Below, one piece after another: positions 16,781-23,858 of a DNA stretch of 64,000 bases. The notes under the pieces are model-generated. The model was not told the DNA's origin, made no database searches, and worked only from the letters and a program-made list of their open reading frames with translations. The translations under genes were made by a program, and so were the position numbers. The DNA lies in the NCBI GenBank assembly GCA_009731425.1, contig AP018794.1, positions 2,115,960 through 2,179,959 of the forward strand, written 5' to 3'. The stretch comes from Lachnospiraceae bacterium KM106-2 (GTDB lineage Bacteria; Bacillota; Clostridia; Lachnospirales; Lachnospiraceae). The first letter of the stretch is position 1. Each line of letters opens with the position of its first letter.

Positions 16781-18274
16781 TTAAGCAAACATGGCTAAGC
16801 CGCTTTTGATCGCGTCCATGATCGGTCCAGAGAACATACCTAATACAAAGTTAAGAATTACAAAGCATACTACAGAAATAATAAATGAGTAATCTCTTTT
16901 GTAGTAATTTTCTGGCTGTTCTGCTTTTGTTACCGGTGTATAAAGTACAATAACTGCACGAATAAAATAGCCTGCATTTAATACGGTACTGATTGCAAGA
17001 CAGATTAAGGTCGGCATCATCTTTGATCCTGATACCATAGCAGCCTGTGCGAAATTAAGTTTACTGATAAATCCAGCAAATAGCGGAATACCTACCATAG
17101 ATAAAGAACCTACCATAAATCCAAATCCCGCTAACTTATTACGGTATCCTGCACCACGAAGATTGGCAAACTCTTTTCCATTTCCACTTGCAACAGAAAG
17201 ACCATTTGCAGAAATAAATAATAATGCTTTGGATGCCGCATGAGACATAATATGAAAGACTGCTGCATATACTCCAAATTTAGTACCCAGACCAATTCCC
17301 ATGTAGATGTAACCAATCTGTGCAACCGAAGAATACGCGATCATCTTTCTAATATCATTCTGTGCTAAGGCACGGATCGATCCCATGATCATACCTGCTA
17401 AACCAAATACAAAAAAGATATTTAAAATACCGCTGCCAACGATCACATCAAATCCAACTACACGGTAAATGATCTTAATAAGTAAAAAGATATAACTTTT
17501 TGATACAAGACTTGATAATAAGGCACTTGAAGTTGCTGTACCATAGCTGTACGTATCTGGCAGCCAATTGTGGAATGGATAAAGTGCAGACTTGATCGCA
17601 AGACCGACTGTAACCATCGCAATTGTTACAAGGACTGGGACACGGTACTGTCCGGATTGTGTTAAAGCAATCACAGATTCTTTGATATTTGGCATCAAGA
17701 GATGTCCTGTAACTCCATATAGAATAGAAAGTCCAAACAGGATCAGCCCGGAACCAACAAGACTCATTACCATGTATTTCATCGCACCTACTAACGTACG
17801 ACCATTTTGTTTACTCATGATCAATCCACATGCTGCAATGGTATTGATCTCGATAAATACGTAAGCATTAAATAAATCGTTTGTATAGATTAATGCGATC
17901 ATAGATGCTAATAAAAGGTCGATCATAATAAAATACAGATTCAATTTCTTTTCTGAAACATCTTTAAAGATCTGCTTCATACCACCAAGTAAAGAAATCA
18001 TCATAATGATACAGAAGAACACTACCATTACGCCTTCTAAAACACCAACACGTAATTCATTTCCCCATGGTGCCGGATGATGTCCCATTAAGTAAGTAAA
18101 ACTTTCTCCTGTCTGCATAACATAATAACATACGAATGCTGACATGATTCCTACCGCTGATACAACGAACATGGTAACACGCTTCGCATTCTTTCCGCTA
18201 AGAACTGAACTGACTGTTGATGCAACCATACACAACACGATACTAAAAAACGGAAAATTCTTAATAAACTCCAC
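16781..18274 (-). CDS. mrpD: Antiporter subunit MrpD/MbhH type (first copy, 497 aa)
   Basis: This subunit follows mrpC directly, as mrpD does in canonical Mrp operons, so the symbol is applied here. The Glu (YVFIEINTIAACGLIMSK) and Lys (VGLAIKSALYPFHNWLPDTYSYG) of the antiporter family are present. The GTG at 18274 is chosen because AAGGAGG lies 9 nt upstream and mrpC stops at 18276. The ATG at 18313 would overlap mrpC and lacks a ribosome site. About 14 helices are predicted from the hydrophobic pattern. Confidence 0.87.
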   Translation of the reverse strand: MEFIKNFPFFSIVLCMVASTVSSVLSGKNAKRVTMFVVSAVGIMSAFVCYYVMQTGESFTYLMGHHPAPWGNELRVGVLEGVMVVFFCIIMMISLLGGMKQIFKDVSEKKLNLYFIMIDLLLASMIALIYTNDLFNAYVFIEINTIAACGLIMSKQNGRTLVGAMKYMVMSLVGSGLILFGLSILYGVTGHLLMPNIKESVIALTQSGQYRVPVLVTIAMVTVGLAIKSALYPFHNWLPDTYSYGTATSSALLSSLVSKSYIFLLIKIIYRVVGFDVIVGSGILNIFFVFGLAGMIMGSIRALAQNDIRKMIAYSSVAQIGYIYMGIGLGTKFGVYAAVFHIMSHAASKALLFISANGLSVASGNGKEFANLRGAGYRNKLAGFGFMVGSLSMVGIPLFAGFISKLNFAQAAMVSGSKMMPTLICLAISTVLNAGYFIRAVIVLYTPVTKAEQPENYYKRDYSFIISVVCFVILNFVLGMFSGPIMDAIKSGLAMFA

Positions 18275-18275
18275 T

Positions 18276-18647
18276 CTAATTTTCCTCCTTCTTCGATAAC
18301 TGTATAATTTCATCTAAATCAAGTGTGTGATACTTACGATATAAGCGGATCGTTAAAGAAAGCATAATTGCACTAATACTTACAGATACTACGATACCTG
18401 TCAGTACAAGCCCACTTGGAATCGGGTTCACATATGCTTCCACCGATTGCACCCCATTTACTACGATCGGCGCCTTACGCCCTTCGATATAGCCTTGTGA
18501 TGTCAGAAAGAGGTATACTGCTGTATCCATGATATCGAATCCGATAATTTTCTTAATTAAGTTCTTCTGAAGCAGTAACGTACATAATCCAATTCCAAAT
18601 AAGATTACCGCTACCACTTCTTCTAAATTTACAAAGAGAGTTCCCAT
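18276..18647 (-). CDS. mrpC: Mrp antiporter subunit C (NuoK-like)
   Basis: This 123-residue protein has three transmembrane helices with the NuoK/MrpC pattern: FGIGLCTLLLQKNLIKKIIGFDIMDTAVYLFL, an extracytoplasmic loop, then NPIPSGLVLTGIVVSVSISAIMLSLTIRLYRKY. The start at 18647 has AGGAGG 9 nt upstream and lies 2 nt after the mrpB stop. In complex I the homologue forms part of the proton path beside the antiporter subunits. Length is normal. Confidence 0.92.
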   Translation of the reverse strand: MGTLFVNLEEVVAVILFGIGLCTLLLQKNLIKKIIGFDIMDTAVYLFLTSQGYIEGRKAPIVVNGVQSVEAYVNPIPSGLVLTGIVVSVSISAIMLSLTIRLYRKYHTLDLDEIIQLSKKEEN

Positions 18648-18649
18648 GA

Positions 18650-19663
18650 CTACATTCCTCCTTTTCTGAATAATGCATAAAAACCATACATTGTACATGC
18701 AACGACAAGTCCTACAAAGATATTAAGCGGTAAGATCAAACCACTGCTTAAGATATCTCCTGGCGTACCAAGTGGAATAATTGAATGAATATGATTCGCT
18801 CCTGTAAAGAAGGAATAACTCTTGCTCATTGCATAACCGACTAATGATAAGAACGTTACTGTTTTAAATGTATTCATTGTAAAGAAACGCCCTGTCTTCT
18901 TAAATCCAAATGCATTTAAGTAAAGGATTAATCCAGCACCGATGATTGCTCCACCGGAGAACCCCCCCCCTGGTGAAAGATGACCATTTAAAATAACATA
19001 AATTCCAAAGATCATGATCGGCGGAACAAGACATGTTGCTACTTTTTGTAAAATAACATCATTCTTTGGTTCATAAATTCTATCATTTGCTTCACTTTCT
19101 TCTACTGAAAGCTCATCATTTTCGTCTTTCTTCGCCGCTTTTGACTTCACATCTAAACGTAAAAGAATTAACACGACACAAGCTGCTACATATAAAACAT
19201 GTGACTCTCCAAAGGTATCAAATGCACGATAATCAAGGATCATACCCGTTACGATATTAACGGCTCCTGTCTCTTGAATTCCCTTAGTAATATATCGCTC
19301 GGATACTTCATTATTGATCGGACTAGATGCATCTCCAAACTCCGGTAAAAATGACACGGTATAAAGTAACACTCCTACAACAATGAGGCAGATCATAACT
19401 GACATTACTTTGTTGCTGCCATGAAAGAATCGCATCCCTTTTTCTTGGAACTGATCTAATCTTTGATTCAGTGCTGTTTCACCCTCTAGATTTCCAACCT
19501 TATCAATTAATGATGATTGTTTTTCTACTGTTGCAGCCACTTCTTCAACACTAATTTGATCCTTCGCACTTTCTTCCTTCTTGTTCTCTTCTACCGTTCC
19601 ATTTACCCAGTTTACAAAACGGCACCATTTACTATCCGCACTACTTTTTCTTAGTTTCGACAT
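18650..19663 (-). CDS. mrpB: MbhE-MrpB fusion subunit of the Mrp complex (337 aa)
   Basis: The C-terminal part (from about residue 200) is a normal MrpB/MbhF domain: four helices with LNGHLSPGGGFSGGAIIGAGLIL and PLNIFVGLVVACTMYGFYALFR. The first 75 residues are cytoplasmic and highly charged. They are followed by a two-helix segment (VMICLIVVGVLLYTVSFLPEF ... ESHVLYVAACVVLILLRL) like MbhE. The fusion is therefore MbhE-MbhF with an unexplained soluble N-terminus. The ATG at 19663 has GGGGAGG upstream and overlaps the previous gene. A run of nine C (18962-18970 on +) encodes the Gly-Gly-Gly. Confidence 0.85.
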   Translation of the reverse strand: MSKLRKSSADSKWCRFVNWVNGTVEENKKEESAKDQISVEEVAATVEKQSSLIDKVGNLEGETALNQRLDQFQEKGMRFFHGSNKVMSVMICLIVVGVLLYTVSFLPEFGDASSPINNEVSERYITKGIQETGAVNIVTGMILDYRAFDTFGESHVLYVAACVVLILLRLDVKSKAAKKDENDELSVEESEANDRIYEPKNDVILQKVATCLVPPIMIFGIYVILNGHLSPGGGFSGGAIIGAGLILYLNAFGFKKTGRFFTMNTFKTVTFLSLVGYAMSKSYSFFTGANHIHSIIPLGTPGDILSSGLILPLNIFVGLVVACTMYGFYALFRKGGM

Positions 19664-19910
19664 CGTCTTCCTCCCCTTTGATTGCATGAATTTTCTTCAA
19701 GGTTACAAAGAACAGAATACTTGTCACACCTGCGCCAACGGCAGCTTCTGTAATGGCAAGATCCGGCGATTCTAAGATAATCCAGATAATTGACATGACC
19801 ACACTATATGACATATAGATGATGATCGATGTTAAGAGGTTCTTGGTGCAGCTAACTGCGATCGCACACCCAACCAAGAATAGAAGTAAAATAATCTTTA
19901 TCATATCCAT
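19641..19910 (-). CDS. MbhD/DUF4040-type subunit (MrpA C-terminal domain equivalent)
   Basis: This 89-residue protein has three helices and a charged tail. The segment ESPDLAITEAAVGAGVTSILFFVTLKKI is the hallmark of DUF4040/MbhD and of the MrpA C-terminal region (the PDLA-TEA-VGAG motif). In canonical Mrp complexes this domain is fused to the end of MrpA. Here it stands alone, as in archaeal Mbh clusters. It overlaps mrpG by one base upstream and the MrpB fusion by 23 nt downstream. Confidence 0.9.
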   Translation of the reverse strand: MDMIKIILLLFLVGCAIAVSCTKNLLTSIIIYMSYSVVMSIIWIILESPDLAITEAAVGAGVTSILFFVTLKKIHAIKGEEDDVETKKK

Positions 19911-20251
19911 TATTTCTCTACCTCACATTCCTCTTCTAAGTTCTCATTTGTTGTCACTTCTAATCGACTGATCAAATGACTGGCTACCGGACTGGCAAAC
20001 CATAAGAAAACAATAACTAAGACTAGCTTTAAGATAAAAAATATCGTTTCTTGTGTGGTAGAAAATACATCTCCAAGAAACATAAGCCCCACTAATGCCA
20101 ATAGGATGGCAAGGGTATCAATCATAGCGGCTGCATGCATTCGGTTTAGCGCGTTCTTAAAACGAAAAACACCAAATGTAGCAATCCCAGCGATACTTAC
20201 TCCACCAATGATAAAAATGGAAGCAACGACATATCGAATCCATTCAGCCAT
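19910..20251 (-). CDS. mrpG: Mrp antiporter subunit G
   Basis: This 113-residue protein has three helices. The family signature is visible in GVFRFKNALNRMHAAAMIDTLAILLALVGLMFL, and the C-terminus is acidic. The start at 20251 has AGGAGG upstream and lies just after the mrpF stop (20254). The ORF could be read from 20311, but that would overlap mrpF and add a charged leader not seen in the family. Confidence 0.93.
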   Translation of the reverse strand: MAEWIRYVVASIFIIGGVSIAGIATFGVFRFKNALNRMHAAAMIDTLAILLALVGLMFLGDVFSTTQETIFFILKLVLVIVFLWFASPVASHLISRLEVTTNENLEEECEVEK

Positions 20252-20253
20252 GC

Positions 20254-20541
20254 CTATCTTTCCTCCTCTTTCTTCTTTTTCTCCAAGTAAACCCCTGTAT
20301 AGACTTTGCATAAAACGACAACCGCTAAGAAACTGATCATCGCGTATACAAGTGCAACGTCTACCAGATAACTTTCTTTTAGGTAAATAGCCAACATGCA
20401 GATGATAATGATGGTTAAGGTACCGATCATATTAACTGCCACAATTCGGTCAGCAATCCTTGGCCCTATGATCGCACGTACTAAACAGAAACAGATCAGA
20501 ATGCTTAGTGCGATAATACTACCTGCTAATAAGTAATTCAT
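20254..20541 (-). CDS. mrpF: Mrp antiporter subunit F
   Basis: This 95-residue protein has three helices: LVRAIIGPRIADRIVAVNMIGTLTI, then KESYLVDVALVYAMISFLAVVVLCKVY. The GP-ADR-VA and DVALVYA motifs are diagnostic of MrpF/MnhF/PhaF. It follows mrpE by one base, so the two are translationally coupled. Homologues of MrpF have been linked to bile-salt/Na+ resistance and are required for assembly of the complex. Confidence 0.93.
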   Translation of the reverse strand: MNYLLAGSIIALSILICFCLVRAIIGPRIADRIVAVNMIGTLTIIIICMLAIYLKESYLVDVALVYAMISFLAVVVLCKVYTGVYLEKKKKEEER

Positions 20542-20542
20542 C

Positions 20543-21001
20543 TTATTCCTCCATCTTCTCTAGCAAATGAACAAATTGGGAATCTTCGATTCCTTCTGCA
20601 AATTCTTTGTCTAAACATAATACGGTAAATGTATCCTCTTCGAGCGATATTGTGATCGTACCAGGTGTCAACGTAATAGAATTGGCTAATGTAACCTTTG
20701 CTACATCACTTTTAAGATCTGACTTAAAATGAATGATTTGTGGTTCAACCTCATACTTTGTGCTGAAAATCAGTGAGATCACTTGTAAATTGGCCTTTAC
20801 CACTTCTTGAACTAATATGGCGCCATAATGTAAGATGCGTAACAAGTTCTTAGCAAGACGAGTTGTAACCTTTGGTGAATAATCCATGTACTTATACATG
20901 AATAACTCTACTGCAGCTGCAATACAGGCACCAAATATCACAATTTCTACTGTTACTCTTCCATTAAAAATGACCCATAGAAAAAATAGAATTAAAAACA
21001 T
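20543..21001 (-). CDS. mrpE: Mrp antiporter subunit E (first gene of the operon)
   Basis: This 152-residue protein has two N-terminal helices and a soluble domain carrying ANSITLTPGTITISLEEDTFTVLCLD, the MrpE/MnhE signature. It starts after AGGAAGG. Being first, it is the gene immediately downstream of whatever promoter lies in 21002-21260. No riboswitch or clear operator is visible there. The order E-F-G-MbhD-MbhE/B-C-D resembles the Mrp-like module of archaeal Mbh hydrogenase clusters. Confidence 0.93.
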   Translation of the reverse strand: MFLILFFLWVIFNGRVTVEIVIFGACIAAAVELFMYKYMDYSPKVTTRLAKNLLRILHYGAILVQEVVKANLQVISLIFSTKYEVEPQIIHFKSDLKSDVAKVTLANSITLTPGTITISLEEDTFTVLCLDKEFAEGIEDSQFVHLLEKMEE

Positions 21002-21261
21002 AATATTCCTTCCTCTTCAATTTTTTGTAATACTTGTCTCCCTAGCCCCTTAGTCCAAAAATTCTAAAGGTCCCTAAATTGACTTTATTCGACACAAAAA
21101 GCCATTGTTTATTCTATCATATGATTTCTAAATGCACCATTACTTTTCGTCGGATTTCCTTGCTAAAATAATCCTTTTTCACTTGTTTTTTACAAAAAAA
21201 ACATTATATCCCCTCACATAATCTTCTCTTTGGTCTATTTTCTCTGGAAATTGTGCATAAA

Positions 21262-21409
21262 AAAGAGTTTGGCTTGCCAAACTCTCCGCGTCGAACGCGA
21301 TCACGAAGTGATACCTTCCTTCCGCGTGAGTGCGCATCTTGGCTTTCTTCCTTTAGAAAGCTTTTTTTAATTGATAGGTGAGTTCAGAGAACTTTCCTAT
21401 CAATCAAAA
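21262..21409. other. Hairpin-rich intergenic stretch of unknown role
   Basis: This stretch contains several inverted repeats in a row: AGAGTTTGG-CTTG-CCAAACTCT (about 21264-21285, with a U-run on the minus strand, so a likely minus-strand terminator), CGCGTCGAACGCG, ATCACGAAGTGAT, and ATTGATAGG...CCTATCAAT with an inner GTTC-AGA-GAAC. It has no open frame of interest. It lies between the ECF gene and the Mrp operon, next to repeat copy 1. It could be the remains of another inserted element or stacked terminators. Confidence 0.5.
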
Positions 21410-21437
21410 AAGGAGTACGTCAATAAGACGTACTCCT
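21410..21437. repeat. Left direct repeat (duplicated terminator hairpin) of repeat copy 1
   Basis: The 28-bp sequence is a hairpin, AGGAGTACGT-N7-ACGTACTCCT with one extra A before it. It is identical to 21668-21695. On the minus strand it keeps the U-run, so it still can terminate transcription from the ECF gene. Confidence 0.85.
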
Positions 21438-21667
21438 CAGACTGTAGACAATTAATTTTATTCACCCAATTTCTATCTTGGAGAGAGGTTTGGAGAACTT
21501 CGTTCTCCATTTGAAATCAGAAGCCAGAAACCGCGCTTTTCGGCTTCTGGACTGGTGCGAGCAGGTGGCCGATCTTACCACTTACACGAACGAGTACCAG
21601 TCGGCTCCGATTGAAAACTGGATGAAAGGTGCCTTTCATCCAAGCTTGGCGACTTTGTCGACAAGCT
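21438..21667 (+). repeat. 230-bp hairpin-chain repeat element, copy 1
   Basis: The element runs from CAGACTGTAGAC to GTCGACAAGCT and is about nine-tenths identical by eye to copy 2 (50615-50844, opposite strand). It contains GGAGAAC-TTC-GTTCTCC, CAGAAGCC...GGCTTCTG, ACTGGT...ACCAGT with inner GTGG...CCAC, TGGATGAAAG-GTGC-CTTTCATCCA and CGAC-TTT-GTCG. It has no plausible gene. The flanks are direct repeats of the host terminator hairpin, as after insertion into that hairpin. It could be a miniature mobile element or a mobile structured RNA. Confidence 0.8.
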
Positions 21668-21695
21668 AAGGAGTACGTCAATAAGACGTACTCCT
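21668..21695. repeat. Right direct repeat (duplicated terminator hairpin) of repeat copy 1
   Basis: Identical to 21410-21437. This copy keeps the T-run on the plus strand (21696-21700). Joining the two repeats without the element restores one bidirectional terminator with A-run and T-run. Confidence 0.85.
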
Positions 21696-21713
21696 TTTTT
21701 ATCTACGAAATTA

Positions 21714-22481
21714 CTATCTAATTTTAACTAATAGATCTGATTTCTTAAGTGCCGGACGTAATGCCATATAAAACATTGTTGCTAATACGACTGCAAATAC
21801 AGCATTTACTAAAGTTGTAATCGCACTCATCTTAGCCAATACTTCTGCTGCCTGCTGAGTAATACCGAATAAGTAGCGTTTATAGAAATATCCTACAAGC
21901 GGATCAGCCACTACGTTAAAAGCCATACCACAGATGGATGCGATCAAAGACCATTTGATCACATAAGATCTATCATGATCTTCACTGATTTTTGCAATTT
22001 TATGGGCAACAAAACCAACGATAAGACCGATGCATAATTTTAATAAGAAAGTTTTTGGTGAGGAATCCACATAACTGGAAGTAAAATCCGCAATTGTCAT
22101 ACCGACTGCTCCAGATAGTCCACCCCAAAGTCCACCTAAGAGTAATGCTGCTAATACACAGAAAACGTTACCGAAGTGAAATGCTGTTTTCTCTCCTGCC
22201 ATAACGATATCAAAACGGAAAAATTGAAATCCGATGTAGCAAAGAGCAGCAAGCAGTGCTGCCTGGGTTAACATCTTAATATCCACTACACTTTCTTGTT
22301 TCTCCTTAGTATTGTTCGCCGTGAATGCCGTAATGATCACTGCAACAAATACGATCAATAATATAATGCCTAAATAAAACGCTGGCGTTTTCTCTGACTG
22401 ATTCCCCATTACCATGCAGATAACTCCTGCAACTAATGCAATGAGACCAATTAAAATTTCCAAACCTTTTCTTTGATTCAT
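21714..22481 (-). CDS. ECF transporter S component-like membrane protein
   Basis: This 255-residue protein has two helices at the N-terminus and then a six-helix S-component domain starting near KMLTQAALLAALCYIGFQFFRF. The block FHFGNVFCVLAALLLGGLWGGLSGAVGMTIADF is typical of vitamin-binding S components (folate, pantothenate and related groups). S components bind the vitamin and work with a separate EcfAAT module, which is not encoded here. No riboswitch lies in the 98-bp upstream gap, so the ligand is open. Its terminator has been split by repeat copy 1. Confidence 0.78.
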   Translation of the reverse strand: MNQRKGLEILIGLIALVAGVICMVMGNQSEKTPAFYLGIILLIVFVAVIITAFTANNTKEKQESVVDIKMLTQAALLAALCYIGFQFFRFDIVMAGEKTAFHFGNVFCVLAALLLGGLWGGLSGAVGMTIADFTSSYVDSSPKTFLLKLCIGLIVGFVAHKIAKISEDHDRSYVIKWSLIASICGMAFNVVADPLVGYFYKRYLFGITQQAAEVLAKMSAITTLVNAVFAVVLATMFYMALRPALKKSDLLVKIR

Positions 22482-22579
22482 CTTTCGCTCCTCCTATGTA
22501 TCTAATTTTTATTTATCTTACCATTTGCTTGGATGTATGAAAAGTTCCAGTTTGGGATTATTTTATGAGGCCAGATTCA

Positions 22580-23014
22580 CTACTTCAGATATTTCTTATA
22601 ATCAGTATCCTGGTATTGTTGCTTTTTTGATGGAGAGGCAAATAGAACTCGTGCTACCATTCCTCCTCCTCCAAAGATAAGAAACAAGATAAGTAGCCAT
22701 TCATATAATGACATTTGCTGCAGTTGCATCTTGGTAGACATGATGATCGAGGCAATAATGATCAAAATTCCACAGACCATAATAATTTTGCCAAGTAGCG
22801 ACTCTGGTTTTACAAACGCAATGACAACTCCAATGATAAAAGGAATCACCACCATTCCCGATGTAACCTGAATACCTCCAATACTCAAGATCGAACCACT
22901 AAAAAAGTTCGTGCTGACAGAAACTCTCTGCATAAAAATATAAAGCCCCAAAATCAGCATGATTAATCCTCCCAAAAACTGCAATAACTCATTTCCTGCA
23001 TGTTTGTTTTCCAA
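22580..23014 (-). CDS. Hypothetical membrane protein, 144 residues
   Basis: The sequence has four hydrophobic segments (from about residue 11, 45, 72 and 103) and ends in a hydrophilic tail, KKQQYQDTDYKKYLK. A glycine-rich patch, LFLIFGGGGMV, lies before the tail. I do not recognise a family. Its upstream end faces the divergent amidase gene, so the two are likely expressed from the short shared region 23015-23155. It is probably a real gene, given the length, membrane pattern and lack of competition. Confidence 0.75.
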   Translation of the reverse strand: MENKHAGNELLQFLGGLIMLILGLYIFMQRVSVSTNFFSGSILSIGGIQVTSGMVVIPFIIGVVIAFVKPESLLGKIIMVCGILIIIASIIMSTKMQLQQMSLYEWLLILFLIFGGGGMVARVLFASPSKKQQYQDTDYKKYLK

Positions 23015-23155
23015 ACAATCGCCTCCTATTTTTACTATTATTTACATATTATAGTAAGGAGAATGATCATTGTAAAGAACCCTGTACTTTTCTCATGTCA
23101 CAGGACCATAATTTGTGAATATGATAATCGTATAGGCAAAAAAGGAGTGACATAT

Positions 23156-23737
23156 TTGGCAATAAAAATATTTGTCGATCAAGGGCATAATCCTAGTGGA
23201 TTTAATGCCGGCGCAGAAGGAAACGGTCTTCGTGAGCAAGACATTACTTATCAAGTTGGAGCCTACCTTGCAGATATCTTAGCATCCGATCCTAGATTCG
23301 ATGTTCGTACATCAAGAACGACCCCAACGGAAGTACTTGGTACCTCAAACGCAACAAGTCTTCGTACCCGTGTAGAGAAAGCAAATAGCTGGCCTGCTGA
23401 TTACTTTATCTCAATTCACGTTAATGCGAATGACAATCCCGATATCAATGGAACTGAGGTGTATATCTATCGACGCAATACGCCATCCGAAGCGTTGGCA
23501 CAAAATATTCTTGATGAAATAGTTCGAAGGGTTGGAACAAAGGATAATCAAGTTCGCACCAATCCAGCCCTCTATGTTTTAAGAAAGACACAAATGCCTG
23601 CTGTCTTAGTAGAACTCGGCTACATTACGAATTATGAAGATGCACAGAAACTAAGAGATGATCAATACCAATATGCATATGGAATCTACGTTGGTCTGCT
23701 GAACTTTCTTGGTCTTAGTCAACTTCCACAGTCTTAA
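23156..23737 (+). CDS. N-acetylmuramoyl-L-alanine amidase (Amidase_3 family)
   Basis: This 193-residue zinc amidase starts with TTG at 23156, because AAAGGAG lies 8 nt upstream; upstream in-frame starts have no ribosome site and would add a meaningless leader. Zinc ligands are in VDQGHNPSG (His), NGLREQD (Glu) and FISIHVNAN (His). The catalytic Glu is in AVLVELGYITN. There is no signal peptide, so it may act inside the forespore or be released by lysis, as for CwlC/CwlD-like amidases. The substrate is the bond between muramic acid and the L-Ala of the stem peptide. Confidence 0.9.
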   Translation: MAIKIFVDQGHNPSGFNAGAEGNGLREQDITYQVGAYLADILASDPRFDVRTSRTTPTEVLGTSNATSLRTRVEKANSWPADYFISIHVNANDNPDINGTEVYIYRRNTPSEALAQNILDEIVRRVGTKDNQVRTNPALYVLRKTQMPAVLVELGYITNYEDAQKLRDDQYQYAYGIYVGLLNFLGLSQLPQS

Positions 23738-23816
23738 TAAAATAATCGAGATACCCTTTAAGGGTAGTCGCCACATCCGTGATCAATATTACACAGAATA
23801 TGACTTTCTTCATTTT

Positions 23817-23856
23817 AAAAAGACGGCCATCCAATAACTGGACGGTCGTCTTTTTT
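23817..23856. terminator. Bidirectional terminator between amidase and DUF4430 gene
   Basis: AGACGGCCATCC pairs with GGACGGTCGTCT (one G-U, one mismatch), flanked by A-run and T-run. A perfect palindrome TACCCTTTAAGGGTA at 23752-23766 lies just upstream. Confidence 0.85.
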
Positions 23857-23858
23857 AT

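Noticed and set aside
21410..21700. Group II or group IIC intron at the terminator
   Set aside because: The element is only 230 bp, with no recognisable domain V or reverse transcriptase, and flanking hairpin duplication is not expected from intron insertion.
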